A stretch of DNA of 64,000 nt from Eucommia ulmoides (taxonomy: Eukaryota; Streptophyta; Magnoliopsida; Garryales; Eucommiaceae). The DNA lies in contig CM028333.1 of NCBI GenBank assembly GCA_016647705.1, positions 15,807,743 to 15,871,742 on the forward strand, in the 5' to 3' direction. Made by a program: the position numbers and the translations under genes. Under the pieces are notes generated by a model. The model made no database searches, was not told the DNA's origin, and worked only from the letters and a program-made list of their open reading frames with translations. Each line of letters begins with the position of its first letter. The stretch's first letter is position 1. Below are positions 12,101 through 25,334 of this stretch, one piece after another.

Positions 12101-15100
12101 CTTTAGCCTGTAAAAAATAGATGTTCTTCCTTAGCTTGGGAAAACGATATTGTAAAGGTTGATTCTAAGTATGTAAAAGAATCGGTGTGTGGGTTTGGTT
12201 CCTATATTTAAAGGGATCTTGAGAATTAGTGGGTGCGAATCTTTGCGGGGCTCGGAGGACTAGACTAGCCAAGAATAACTTGGTGAACCAGGATATATCT
12301 TGGTGTGCTGCAATAATTACTTTGTTTATTTTTGCTGTTTGGTGTGCACTTAGTTGATTAATTTATTCCGTTGTGTTATAAAGATAATAATTAATTTAGG
12401 ATTAAAATTAATTATTTGATTTATTGAAATTTTATTCTGATATATTGTTTAAATACCCAATTCACCCCCCTCTCTTGGATATTCCATCTAGAGGTTAACA
12501 TTAACTCCATTACCAATTTTTCATTTTAAACCTTTAGAAATGATGGTGCTAGATTTAAAAATACCCCTCTAGATGTGGGAACCCTCTTGACGTTTTTTTC
12601 CAAAGGTTGGGGTTTCTATCAATATTATATTTATTAACAAAAAAAAACAACCCAAAGACAAATTTTATCATTAGAAACAATTTTCCAAGCAATCTTAGAC
12701 ATAAAAGTAGATTTAGAAAGTCTAGCCTTTTTGAGGTTTAGACCTCCCAAACCAGTAGGCAAGCAAACCTTATCCCAATTGACAAGGTGGAATTTCTTTT
12801 TATCATTCGAATCTTCTTAAAGAAAATTCCTGGCCACTTTATCAATTTTATCACAGAATTTAAGGGGAAGGGGGTTAGTCTGCATAGAGTACAGAAGAAT
12901 CAAATTTAAAACCGATTTGATTAGGGTGGCTTTGCCCGCAATAGATAGATTAGTAGCTTTCCAGCTGGAGAGTCTTTTTGAATTTTCTTTAGGATAAAGT
13001 TAAAATGTCTCCCACTAAATTTTTTATGGAAGAGCGGGGTACCAAGATAAGTCCCCAGATCCTTGCAAAGAAGGATGGCCATGTTGTTGCTAATCTCTCT
13101 AGCTGTGTGAGCACTAACTTTGGGCACAACGTAAATTCTAGATTTATTAAAATTAACAACTAGACTTGAGGCAGTAGAAAAATTGGACAGAGTACCCACA
13201 ATAGAATCACGACTTCCTCTATCAGCCTTAGTAAAGAGGAGGATATCATCTGCAAAAAAAAGGTGGGAGAGAATTGGTCCATTCTTAGCAACCTTTAGGA
13301 CCTTCCACCTCTTTTGGGAAACTTAATCAAATAGGAAAGTCTCTCCATGCACAAAACAAAAAAGATACGGGGATAGGGGGTTTCCTCGGCAAAGGTCTTT
13401 CCTGAAGGAAAACCCTTCAAGGGATTCTCTATTCCATAGGACTCTGGCACATACTTTCTTGACACAGTTCATAACCAAATCAATCTAGTTACCGGGAAAG
13501 TTGACAAAGACAAGGGTGTTTTCCAAGAAATCCCAATTCAATTTATCATAGGTTTTTTCAAGGTTAATTTTAACAATCATACCCCTTTTTTTATCCTTAG
13601 ATTTCTTTAGTTTATGGAGCAATTCCTGGGCTATAATAATGTTATCGATAGTTTGTCTACCCGAGATAAAACTGCTCTGGAACGGTCTAACAATATCAGC
13701 CAATAGTGGTCTTAATCTAGCCACCAAAATTTTAGTAACCAGTTTATACGGAACATTGCATAAGTTAATAGGGTGAAACTGGTTAATTTTCTTTGGAATA
13801 TGTTCTTTGGGGATAAACACTATAAGTGTCTCATTCATTTTAGGTGGCATATCCCTATCATAGAAGTAGGATTTAAAAAAATCACATACGTTTCTACCCA
13901 CCTTATCCCAATTCTTATTGTAGAAGATAGCTTGGTAACCATAAGGCCCATGGGCTTTTAGGTCTCTTATATTACCCAGATAAGTTTTAATTTCCTCATC
14001 ATCTGGCACCGAGCAAAGGAAGAAATGATCATTAGACTTGATAGGGTGGACACAAACCATACCTTCAAGGGAGGGATAGGGAGTAGTAGCGGAATTCTCA
14101 CAAAACAGATCTTGGAAATACCCCCTAACATGGATCTTAATGTCCTCCTGACTATCAATCCATATGTCATTGGCATTTTCAATCATCCATACCCTGTTCT
14201 TCTTTCTCATTTGATTAGTAGCAGCGTGGAAGAATATAGTGTTTTTTTTTTTTAACAACCACTGAATTCTAGATTTTTGGTGCCAAAAAATTTCCTTTTT
14301 TGTTTTTAAGAATATTGAAATAATTCATTTTTATCTCCCTTTCCAATGCATCCAGTCTACTAGAAAATTTGGTATCTTGGTATTTTTGAATACCCTTAAT
14401 TCTAGCAAGGATTTGTTTCTTAGCTTTGAAAATATTCCCAAAAACCTCCTTATTCCATGTTTTGATTTCCTTAGTAAAATTATCTAGGTTATAGGTCAAG
14501 TTAGTATTATCACTAATTTATGTGTTATTTAAGAAGAATTTGAAGTCAGGGTGTTCTAACTACATAGCTTCTCTAAAAGGACGAGACGAATTTGAAAACT
14601 TAATGCTTAGAACATGAATCAAAAGAGGGCAGTGATCAAAGTATGTATGCGGGAGGTTTTCAACCCTAGCCTCAGGGAAAACAGAACACTAGTTCACATT
14701 GGCCAAGGCTCTGTCAAGTCTTTTGCTTACTCTGAGACCATATTTGTTGGTTCCAGCCCAGGTCATAGTCGACCTGCTAGCACCCAGGTCATTCAACCTG
14801 CAGGAAGCAATGTTAGAGTTGAAGGTATTGATACGGCAAACATCCTAGGCATTAGCAGACCCAGTCCTCTCAGATTGAGTGCCGATGTCGTTAAAATCAC
14901 CCGCTACCATCCAAGGAGAATCATTGAGCTGGGAGAAGCTTCTCATCTCCTCCCAGAGCTCTTTTCTCCTGCTAGGGTTCGGATGTCCATAGACAATAGA
15001 GAATACCCATTCTTCAAAGCCCACCATGGACACCTTAGCATGGATGAATTGGTTGGTGACATGCAACGACTGATAGTGACCTTGTCTGGGCACGAGAGAA

Positions 15101-15308
15101 CCCATATGGCCCTAGAACGACTAACGGGGTCGATATGAGTCGTCATCGTATAACCCAGAGAGATAAAGAAATTTCTCATGCTTCCCAAGTCAACTTCAGT
15201 CTCAATCAAGACAACAACCTCCGGCCTTTTGGAATTGAAAATGTCCCAGAATGCATTATGGAATTAGCCATTTCTGGTGCCTCGGCAGTTCCAAGTGAGA
15301 ATCCACAT
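9180..15308 (-). pseudogene. LINE ORF2 remnant: endonuclease, reverse transcriptase, zf-RVT, RNase H
   Basis: The frame begins with MWILTWNCRG at 15308, the usual start of a plant LINE endonuclease. It continues in shifting frames through VYGHPNPSRRKELWEEM and WMVAGDFND (about 14880-15060) and a DHCPL block near 14630. Reverse transcriptase is readable at 14258-13485 (PIPKEHIP-like block, then SSFISGRQTIDNI) and on to the FADDILLF catalytic box at about 13230-13260. After the solo LTR the reading resumes with TDWWCEDGPLG (about 10405-10435). A zf-RVT segment (WIWKLKIPQSIKIFFWK) follows at 10018-10209. RNase H is at 9598-9951 (FKLKTDGSVLGNPGK) and down to about 9180 (RANNQCEDFLV, EEPPK). It would nick target DNA and copy the LINE RNA. 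It is dead through stops, frameshifts and the LTR insertion. Confidence 0.85.
10444..12486 (+). mobile_element. Solo LTR of the Sirevirus-like copia family, inserted in LINE ORF2
   Basis: The sequence starts TGTTTATCCTAAG and follows the LTRs at 19977, 25335 and 34856 over their length, including the GTCGAC-rich tract and the 'GGTGCGA...GGGGCTCGGAGGACTAGA' block near 12230. A perfect 10-bp direct repeat, TCTAGAGGTT, lies at 10434-10443 and 12487-12496. That is longer than the 5 bp expected for copia, so the exact right end (12486 or 12500) is uncertain. Its orientation is opposite to the LINE. Confidence 0.75.
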
Positions 15309-15311
15309 AGA

Positions 15312-17303
15312 TAATTTGGATGGGAAACTTGGAAGGGACTCCAAATCATTGAGCTTCATTAGTTTTTTGCACCTAATCACGAGTATGTCCCATGCTTTCA
15401 CTCTCTTTAATGAGATATCCATGAATGGAGATTTTAGTGCTCGCCTTTCCATTAGCTTCACTGAAAGTCTCACCTCGTCCACCAGACAAAACTCAACCAC
15501 ACATTGTATAATCTCTTTCGATAACTCCATGAACAGGGAGAATGAAAATATTTGAATGAGATTTGTTCGAATCCCTTTCAAGTTAGGCCTTAGGTTGAGG
15601 TCGTCGTCTGGGGGTTTCGTCGGATAAGAGGAAGGATGCTTAGTGTTAGGGGAGTCGGGTATGGGAAGGAGGAGTTGAAGAAGATTAACTAGAAGATGGG
15701 TTATAATGGTGACTGACAGGTAGGTTGGCAGTGGCAACGATGTAATGGAAAGCCCATTTCCGAGATACTTCCGTCTTTACCCTGTGCTTACCTGTGCCCC
15801 CTAATGTCACCGTCATGGCCTTGCAAGAAGAGAGCATGTCTATTCCTACTAAATTCATAGAGCCCTGTGCCCCTGACCTTTCTTTCCTCCCAAGGTGGTT
15901 AGGTTCAACCCTTAGATTGGGTTTACCAGATTTGTTACTCCTTTTAACCCAACCACCGTGGTTGAGGCACCCAACCACCGTGGTTGAGGCACCCAACCAC
16001 CGTGGTTGAGGCTATTTTCTCTGTTAATCTAATGGGCCTTTCCCAAACCCGAAGCCCTTGTTTCGTTTCTTGGCCCACTTTTGTTGGGGTTTGTCACTTG
16101 GCCCTTCTTGGCCTTAGGCCCAGTACCTCCTGAATTGTGATTATAAACACTTGTAATAGGCTATTTGTTAGACCTATTAGCATTTCTTTTGGGCTTGTAA
16201 TTCCCAAATTTCCTATGTTTTTTTACTAGAAACCATGACCTATAGCCATCATCCCCTGTATCTAGGGTAACAGATTCCTTAAGACCTATCTCTATCACAG
16301 TGGATGTGACACTGACCTTATGATTATCCTTGGCCTTGGAACCCGAGTCAACGCCCGTTGGAGAGCACCCATCGTTTCCGGTTGTCTTCTTAGGTGACGT
16401 TCCAGTATCTTCTGTTGAGGTTTTTCCATAGGGACACATTTTTGTGTGATGGTTTACACGACCACATGTGTAACAAAGCTCATGCAGGCTTTCATATTCA
16501 ACTCTGAACACCATGCCCCTCATATGGAATCGGGCTACCAAAGGCCTTTTGAGATCAATTTCAACGCAAAGTCTTGCGAATTTACCTCTATACGACGCCA
16601 CTGTGTTTCTGTCTATTTTGATCAGCCTTCTTAGTTTCCTTCCGATACTGTAGAGGACTGGAGACTCGTAATACTCGAATAGAATATTCGAAAGCCTCAC
16701 CCAGACTGCTGTAGGTGATTCCATCGCATACTCTGGTCTAAAGTCTGGCTCCTACTTCCGGATTGTAAGATAATGATCGAGGATGACCTAAGGGCCCTCA
16801 GTAAACACCTTATGGGCGTCAACAACTCGATCGGATTTAGCCAGGTAGAACCCATAATCGAGATCAATAAGCCCAAAATCCCCTTGCAACTTCCAGATCA
16901 TCTTGGCCCTATCACGAAGGACCTTGTATCCAATCGACCTCCCCATGAGCTTGATAATCAATGTATCCTTCCACCTATCTCTTATTTGAGAGATGATGGA
17001 ATCAGGATTGAAAACCTCTGGGATACCATTTCCATGCATGTCCTCCTCTGACCTTGGATTAGGGTTTTCGTCTCTAGCCTTCTCTTCATCATCTGTATCA
17101 AAATAGACTTCCTCAAGGACCTTCTTTGGAAGATCGATTCTCCTATTCAAAGCGTCCTTAAAGGATTTCGTCTGGACACGCATGGTAGGAGCAGCATGGG
17201 TTTAATAATGTGGGAGATCTATCTTCAAATCATGGACCGGGGTCATTATTTGGTTTGGGTCATCCTCACTCATTTTCTCTTCATCCTCCTTCGTTTTCTC
17301 CAT
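15312..17303 (-). pseudogene. LINE ORF1 remnant (DUF4283-like and CCHC zinc knuckle)
   Basis: An ORF1 reading begins at an ATG at 17303 (MEKTKEDEEK), has a stop, then continues from MRVQTKSFKDALN at 17183 into WKDTLIIKLMGRSIGY and LRDRAKMIWKL, the DUF4283 core. A frameshift near 16740-16790 leads to ESPTAVWVRLSNI and a zinc knuckle CYTCGRVNHHTKMC (C-X2-C-X4-H-X4-C) at about 16440-16485. The tail is low-complexity and includes three 22-bp repeats (15948-16012). ORF1 proteins of this type bind the LINE RNA; here it is broken. Confidence 0.75.
15948..16012. repeat. Three tandem 22-bp repeats with palindromic core
   Basis: CCCAACCACCGTGGTTGAGGCA repeats at 15948, 15970 and 15992 (the last is slightly short). 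The core AACCACCGTGGTT is self-complementary. It lies in the tail of the LINE ORF1 remnant. Confidence 0.85.
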
Positions 17304-17503
17304 CTCAGTGATGGTTTTACAAATATCCTGATTATTCTTAATCTTCTTTTTGCTTTACTCGAGCCCATCTTCTTTTTCAGAAGAGAGTTCAACAATCTTC
17401 TCTTTGAGAGTTTCTCTCTGTTGGATTTTTACCGCTGCATAATAGTAAGGAAGTGTATCATTAACATTTCTATTTTTTTATACTCCCAAAAAAATGGGAT
17501 GGA

Positions 17504-18439
17504 AAATTATGTTTCCATTCTCAATAATTATGGGAATTAAAATGGCTTCGACAACGACAATTGTTCTTAAATTGTTTCACTATTTATGAGAAAAAAAAAG
17601 AATTACATAAACATGTTTGATTACACCATTAGTTCTCACATATATATTAGCGGGTAACCATGCCTAAAAGCACTATTTGAAATTGAACAAATTATAAAAT
17701 ACAACAATATCTTTATAAACCACAAAATCAAATTGAAATTGAATCATATGTCAAATACTCACGTCAATTTTAATCATCTTAAAGAAGTACGAAATGGTTA
17801 TAAATAACAAATTAAAACAAACAGGTGCCAATGGCGTAAGCAAAATATACTTTTTCGATGTAAAACACAAATTAAAGTCTCTTTACACTTCCAGATTTCC
17901 GGCATTTCAAACAATGAAATTATCCATAAGACACAGTTTTACCGCTTACTGAAGGAATTCAAACAATACCATAACCTCCCAAAATTAGCAAGTATGAGGA
18001 ATTTCTAACTACGCCAATCTTAATCCTAAAAATAATATTAACATCACAATGCATATATGAGCAAAATTTGCACTAATTGCCATAAAAAATCAACCACCCT
18101 AATCATCCGGCATTTCAAATTCTTGTGAGCAGGTTTAGACTCCTATTCATAGTTTAAATTTTGAACAAATAAAAGAATGAATTGACTCTCTCTATTACTC
18201 AACCTGGATCATATCAATTCCGCTAACAAAAACATCAAGATTAAAATCCAAAAAAATAAAATAAAATGGAAAATGATCTTATTTTCATAATCCAAAATAT
18301 TTTTTAAAAAGAAAAAATATTTTACGCTTCCACTTTCACCCATATGTTTTCCCTGAATCACCAGTAGTAGATAAATATCAAAACAAAAGAAAAAAGTAAC
18401 TATTTTTATTTATGATATATATTTTTTCAAGTCAAATAA
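17504..18439. other. AT-rich spacer, nothing recognised
   Basis: There is no coding pattern, RNA gene or transposon terminus. It separates the LINE from the degenerate left end of the tandem array. Confidence 0.45.
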
Positions 18440-19976
18440 TTGATGCACTTCGGTTGCCAAGCCATACCAAAAAAAAAAAAAGGGTAATGAAAGTGATCGC
18501 CATTAGTATTAGTGTTAATGAGTTAAAGACACTAACACTTCCGATGGTTGAAGGAACTTTGCAGAACTTCAACATATTTGAAAGTTACACTTCGGTTGCT
18601 TAGTCATACAAAAAATAAAAATAAAAAATAAAAAATAAAAAAAATTAATAAAAATGCTCAACATTAGTATCAATGTTAATGAGTTAAATACATCAACTTG
18701 TTGAATTTTTCTCGTCGGATTATTGAAAATTTTTGAATGAACAAAGAGAAGAAAACACACCAAAAAATAAAAAATAAATCTAAATTTAGAAACAAAAATA
18801 AAATAGAAATTTAAAGACGAAAATAAAAAACAAAAATTAGAATGTTAACATGAGTTTAGAACATAGATTAATACTTGTTTTGGTGTTTCACTTGTTCATG
18901 TACTATCAAACTTGTTAATGTATTATATGGACTTGGCTCGCGTGGTCTATTAGTGTAAAACTCTAACCCTCACTCCCCCTATAAATATGTGTATATATCA
19001 TTGTATTTTGGTACTTCTTTCTTATATATTAATATATGATTCATTCTTCCACATCTCAATCATCTTCACATGGTATCAAGAACAAGTCTTTCCTGCACCT
19101 ATTCTCCTTACATTTTGCGCAACCCTAAAGCTTCCGCCGCCGACTTCCTTATTTTCTCGAGACTTTCGTTGCTACTGTAGGCTTCATTCCTACTTCGGTA
19201 TCAACAACCACCACACCACCGTCATACGAAAAAAAAATGTATAATAAACATGCTCAACATTAGTATTAATGTTAATGAATTAAAGACAATATATTTTCAT
19301 TATCTTGTATTTTTCTCATCGGATTATTGAAAACAATTTTTCGAATGAACAAAGAGAACAAAACACGCCAAAAAATAAAAAATAAAAAATAAATATAAAT
19401 TTAGAAACAAAAATAAAAATTAAAACGAAAACTAATAAAAAATGAAAACAAAAATAAAAATAGAAATTTATGAATGAAAATAAAAAACAAAAATTAGAAT
19501 GTTAACAAGAGTTTAGAACATATATTAATACTTGTTTTGGTGTTTAATTTGTCCATGTACTATAAAACTTGTTAATGTATTATATGGGCTTGCCCCACGT
19601 GGCCCATTAGTGTAAAACTTTAACCCCCACTCTCCCTATAAATATGTGTATATATTGTTGTATTTAGGTACCTTTTTCTTACAAATCAATATATGATTCA
19701 TTCTTCTACTTCTCAATCATGTTAATATAGTATCAAAAGCAAGTCTTTCCTGGACTTGTTCTTTTTAAATTTTTGTAACCCCAAAACTTGCGCTACTACT
19801 TTCCTTATTTTCTAGAGACTTTTGTCGCTATTATAGACTTCATCCCTACTCCGGTATTAACAACCACCACACGACTGCCAAACAAAAAAATGTAATAAAC
19901 ATGCTCGACCTTAGTATTAATGTTAATGAGTTAAAGACAATATATTTTCATCACCTTGTATTTTTCTGATCAGATT
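18440..19976 (+). repeat. Tandem miniature-LTR array, block A (left end, degenerate)
   Basis: Two truncated internal segments (about 18440-18560 and 18590-18840) precede the first full LTR starts at 18843 and 19500 (TGTTAACA). Each LTR has a CTATAAATATG TATA box and ends ATCTTCACA- or TGTTAATA-like just before a primer-site-like GGTATCAAGA or AGTATCAAAA. The block is cut at 19976 by a solo LTR; 19972-19976 (AGATT) is one copy of its target duplication. Confidence 0.85.
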
Positions 19977-22174
19977 TATTGATCCTAAGATTTTGATGAA
20001 CAATTAAAGATTGATGTTTTTAGTGGAACTAACGGTTTAATTAAGTGTTTCAGTTTATTAGTTCTAAATGATGAAGATATGATGACAACTAATAAATGGA
20101 TGCTAAAAAATGATGACAAAGATCATGAAGGATTAAAGAGGTTGAAGAATTTGAAGAACTTAGGGAAAACAACTCAGATTAAATTTTAACTCTTAATATC
20201 CCAATTAGGATCACCCACAACACAATTTTTTTTTTTAAATAATTTTTATAAATATGTGTGTTTTTTATAGGATCCTAATTAGTTAAATTATTTGCTCCTA
20301 TGTGTAATTGAAAAAGAAATATTGATAATTGATTAAAATTGAATTTAAGTATTTAGTGGAGCTAACCGAGAAAAGAAATCGGTTAATGGGACAAAAACAT
20401 CAATGAAAATGTATTAAAAACGAATTGAGGTAAGTGTTCCAGCGTTAGCAAGTCAACAGATAAGTCGACTAGAGCATAGAAGAAAAAGTCTCTATATTTC
20501 TCGGTCGACAGGTAAGTCGACTTGTGCTTAAATGTGAACTTTCTGTCTCAATAGGTCGACAGAGCGGTCGATCTGTGATTAGAAATGTAACTCTCTGAAT
20601 CTCTAGGTCAATAGATAGGTTGACCAACGGGCTATGAATTTTTGGCTTGGCTACATTCTGAATCGAGCGGTCGATTGGTGCTTCTTGGTAAGTCAACTTA
20701 TGACACTGTTTCAAGATATTGTGGAATTCTGAATTTTATTCTAAAAGTAGCCGTTATTAGCCGTTTTACGGTTAGGATTCACGAGATATATTAAGGATTT
20801 TATGTTATTTGAGATATGGAACATATATTATGATGTCCCTATAAATATGGTTCATTAAGTTTGAATATTTTTCAATTTGGTACATGTAATTCTTTTTATT
20901 CTATTTAATTGTGATTGAGAAATTTTTGGGGAACTTAATTGAGAAGTTTAAAAGTTATAATTAAGTGATTTGAACTAAGATGAAGTCTTAATGATATAAG
21001 GGATCTATAAGAGCAATTAAATATCATAACAAGTGGGAATTAGCCGCTAGAGAGCTTATTTTATTCCCTTTTGTATAAACCTGTGTTTTTCATATTAGTA
21101 AGAGAGATTAAGAGAATTATATTGAGCTTTTCTAGTAGAAATCATATTGAGAGAATTGTGAGAGCTTTTTTGAGAGTTATTCTTGAGAATTATTTGCAGT
21201 GAATTATTGCTGCTACCGATCTGAAGTGACATTGTTGTCATTATCCTTTCGGTGGATTCAGGGTAGGGTCTTTCCAAATTACTTTCTTCTTAGTATTGCT
21301 TGATTATATTTGGAATTTGATATTTGAAATTGTTTTTTGATTTTTTATTGAAAAATATTTTTGAAAAAATTTCTTGAAGAAATTTGATTATGTACTTAAT
21401 TACGTGCTACCCTATTTTTTTTTTTTTTTTTGTTTAAATTAGATTTTGAATATCTGACTTTTCTATCACTTATTTTGGGATATTAATTGAGTTCTAATTT
21501 ATCTGAGGTGGTAAAAACTCCAAGTGAGAAAAATCACTTATCAATTTGTAATTGGTGAGTTGAGTGACGGATTGAATACTATTGGGAGTATTTAATCTAA
21601 GGGTAGCTGATTTCAATCTCTTCCTGTAAAGAGATTGAGATAATAATTCTTCCTGAATTGAATTAATTTGTGAGCAATTTTGTAACAAGTGAATCCTTAG
21701 CAGGTAAAATAATATTTGAAGTGTTTGTGAGGTTTTGATTTTTTAGCCTTAGTTTAAAAAAGAATTAGGTTATTCTTGAACCTGTAAGAAGTAGAAGTTA
21801 TTTCTAAGCCTGTGAAAAAGAATTTGTAAATGTTGATTTTGAGCATGTGAAAATAATCTTTGTGAGGGTTTTGTTCCTACCTTTAAAATGAATCTTGAGT
21901 TTAGTGGGTGCGACTCTCCGTGGGGCTCGAAGGACTAGATTAGTCAAGAGTAACTTGGTGAACCAGTATAAATTTCTGGTGTGCTGCTATCTTTACATTA
22001 TTAATTTTTGTTGATTGGTGTACACCTAGTTGATTTTATATTTGCGCTATGATATAAAGATAATAATTAATTTAAGATTAAAATTAATTATTTGGATTAT
22101 TCAAATATTTTTTATCTGATAATTTTTTATCTACCCAATTCATCCCCCCTCTTGGGTAGTTCACTGGGTCAACA
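19977..22174 (+). mobile_element. Solo LTR of the Sirevirus-like copia family
   Basis: It starts TATTGATCCTAAG (family start TGTTGATCC, one base changed) and ends GGGTCAACA. It matches the 5' and 3' LTRs of the element at 25335-37033 along its length. The flanks are AGATT (19972-19976) and GGATT (22175-22179), a 5-bp target duplication with one mismatch; removing the LTR rejoins the array's CGGATTATTGAAA motif. About 2.2 kb. No internal region is present, so LTR-LTR recombination is inferred. Confidence 0.85.
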
Positions 22175-25100
22175 GGATTATTGAAAATAATTTTTCGAAT
22201 GAACAAAGAGAAGAAAACATACCAAAAAATAAAAAATAAAAAATAAATCTAAATTTAGAAACAAAAATAAAAATTAAAACGAAAACTAATAAAAATGAAA
22301 ATGAAAATAAAAAACAAAAATTAGAATTGTAACATGAGTTTAGAACATAGATTAGTACCTATTTTGATGTTTAACTTGTCTATGTACCATCAAACTTGTT
22401 AATGCATTATATGAGCTTGGCCCACGTGGTCCATTAGTGTAAAACCCTAACCCCCACTCTCCTTATAAATATGTGTATATATCGTTGTATTCTGGTACCT
22501 CTTTCTTACATACCAATATATGATTCATTCTTCTAATTCTCAATCATCTTAATATGGTATCAAGAGCAAATCCTTCCTGGACATGTTCTCCTTAAATTTT
22601 CGCTACCCTAAAACTTCCACCACCACCTTCCTTATTTTCTTGAGACTTTTGTCGCTACTGTAAGCTTCATCCCTACATCGGTATCAACAACCACCGCGCC
22701 ACCTCATACAAAAAATGTAATAAACATGCATAACATTAGTATTAATGTTAATGAGTTAAAAAAAAATATATTTTCATCATTTTGTATTTTTCTCATCGGA
22801 TTATTGAAAACAATTTTTCAAATGAACAAATTGAAGAAAACACAGAAAAAAAATAAAAAGTAAAAAATAAATAAAAATTTAGAAAAAAAAATAAATTGAA
22901 ACGAAAACTAAAAAAAAATGAAAACAAAAATATGAATAGAACTTTAAAAACGAAAATAAAAAATAAAAATTAGAATGTTAACATGAGTTTAGAACAAAGA
23001 TTAGTATCTGTTCTGGTGTTTAACTTGTCCATGTACTATCGAACATGTAAATGTATTATATGGGCTAAACCCACGTGACCCATTAATGTAAAATCTTAAC
23101 CCCTACTCCCCCTATAAATATATGTATATATCGTTGTATTCTGATACCTCTTTCTTATATATCAATATATGATTCATTCTTCAACTTCTCAATTATCTTA
23201 ACATGGTATCAAGAACAAGTATTTCCTAAACCTGTTCTCCTTAAATTTTGGCAACCCTAAAGCTTTCGCTGATGCCTTTCTTATTTTCTCGAGACTTTCG
23301 TCGCTACTGTAAGCTTCATCCGTATTCCGATATTAACAACTACCACACCACCGCCATACAAAAAAAAAAAAAAAAATGTAATAAACATGCTCAACATTAG
23401 TATTAATGTTAATGAGTTAAAGACAATATATTTTCATCATCTTGTATTTTTCTTGTCGGATTATTGAAAACAAAATTTCGAATGAACAAATAGAAGAAAA
23501 CACACCAAAAAATAAAATAAAAATCTTATTTTAGAAATAAAAACAAAAACAAAAATTAAAACGAAAACTAATAAAAAATGAAAACAAAAATAAAAATAGA
23601 AATTTTAAAACGAAAACAAAAAACAAAATTAGAATGTTAACATGAGTTTAGAACATAGACTAGTACTTGTTTTGGTTTTTAACTAGTCCATGTACTATCA
23701 AACTTGTTAATGTATTATATGAGTTTGACCTACGTGGACCATTAGTGTAAAACCCTAACTCCCACTTCCCCTATAAATATGTGTATATATTGTTGTATTC
23801 TGGTACTTCTTTCTTACATATCAATATATGATTCATTCTTCAACTTCTCAATCATCTTAACATTGTATCAAGAGCAAGTCTTTCTTATTCTCCTTAAATT
23901 TTCACAATCCTAAAACTTCCGCCACAGCCTTCCTTATTTTCTCGAGACTTTTGTCGCTATTATAGGCTTCATCCCTACTCCGGTATCAACAACCACTACA
24001 CCACCGTCATACGAAAAAAAAGTGTAATAAACATGCTCAACATTAGTATTAATGTTAATGAGTTAAAGACAATACATTTTTATCCTCTTGTATTTTTCTC
24101 ATTGGATTATTGAAAACAATTTTTAGAATGAACAAAGAGAAGAAAACACACCAAAAAAATAAAAAATAAAAAATAAATCTAAATTTAGAAACAAATATAA
24201 AAATTAAAACGAAAGCTAATAAAAAATGAAAATAAAAATAAAAATAGAAATTCAAAAACAAAAATTAGAATGTTAACATAAGTTTAGAACATAGATTAGT
24301 ACTTATTTTGGTGTTTAACTTGTCCATGTACTATCAAACTTGTTAATGTATTATATGGGTTTGGCCCACGTGGCCCATTAGTGTAAAACCCTAACCCCCA
24401 CTCCCCCAATAAATATGTGTATATATCATTGTATTATGATACCTCTTTGTTACATATCAATATATGATTCATTTTTTCACTTCTCAATCATCTTAACATG
24501 GTATCAAAAACAAGTCTTTCCTGGATATGTTCTTCTTAAATTTTCGCAACCCTAAAACTTCCGCCGCCACCTTCCTTATTTATCTCGAGACTTTCGTCGC
24601 TACTATAGACTTCATCCCTACTCTGGTATCAACAACCACAATACCACCGCCATACAAAAAAAAAAATGTAATACACATGCTCAACCTTAGTATTAATTTT
24701 AATGCGTTAAAGACAATATATTTTCATCATCTTGTATTTTTCTAATCGGATTATTGAAAACAATTTTTCGAATGAACAAAGAGAAGAAAACACACAAAAA
24801 AATAAAAAATAAATCTAAATTTATAAACAGAAATAAAAATTAAAACGAAAACTAATAAAAAATGAAAACAAAAATAAAAATAGAAGTTTAAAAACGAAAA
24901 TAAAAAACAAAAATTAGAATGTCAACATGAGTTTTGATCATAGATTAGTACCTACTTTGGTGTTTAACTTGTCCATGTACTATAAAACTTGTTAATGTAT
25001 TATATGAGCTTGACCTACATAGACTATTAGTGTAAAACCCTATCCCCCACTCCCCCTATAAATATGTATATATAACGTTATATTCTGGTACCTCTTTAGT

Positions 25101-25334
25101 ACATATCAATATATGATTCATTTTACCACTTCTCAATCATCTTAGGATGGTATCAAGAGCAAGTCTTTACTGAATCTGTTCTCCTTAAATTTTTGAAACC
25201 TTAAAGCTTCCGTCGCCGCCTTCCTTATTTTCTCGAGACTTTTGTCGCTATTATAGGTTTCATCCCTACTCCGGTATCAACAACCACCAAACCACCGTAA
25301 TATAAAAAAATATAATAAACATGCTCAACATTAG
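22175..25334 (+). repeat. Tandem miniature-LTR array, block B
   Basis: LTR starts are at about 22328, 22976, 23635, 24271 and 24920, giving spacings of 637-659 bp. Each unit has the LTR with TATA box, a GGTATCAAGAGCAA-like primer site, a short CCGCCGCC/TTCCTTATTTTCTCGAGA leader, the AACATTAGTATTAATGTTAATGAG palindromic stretch and an A-rich tail. It stops at 25334, where the large copia element is inserted. Confidence 0.9.

Larger units (their letters stand above)
9076..17500 (-). mobile_element. Decayed plant L1-type LINE (non-LTR retrotransposon)
   Basis: Reading the minus strand gives the expected LINE order: ORF1 with DUF4283-like and CCHC parts, then ORF2 with AP-type endonuclease, reverse transcriptase, zf-RVT and RNase H. 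Without the inserted solo LTR the element is about 6.3 kb, a normal plant LINE length. Many frameshifts and stops make it inactive. The 5' limit (near 17.5 kb) is estimated from where ORF1-like reading stops, and the 3' limit from the end of the RNase H reading; no poly(A) tail is clear at the 3' end. Confidence 0.85.

Noticed and set aside
13773..14255. Plus-strand open frames opposite the LINE reverse transcriptase
   Set aside because: Antisense of the RT domain, with no motif of their own.
14614..15138. 174-codon plus-strand open frame
   Set aside because: It is the antisense shadow of the LINE endonuclease; the minus strand reads WMVAGDFND and related motifs here.
17196..17540. 114-codon hydrophobic plus-strand frame
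   Set aside because: It is opposite the LINE ORF1 start and leader; the minus strand reads MEKTKEDEEK and a Lys/Glu-rich region.
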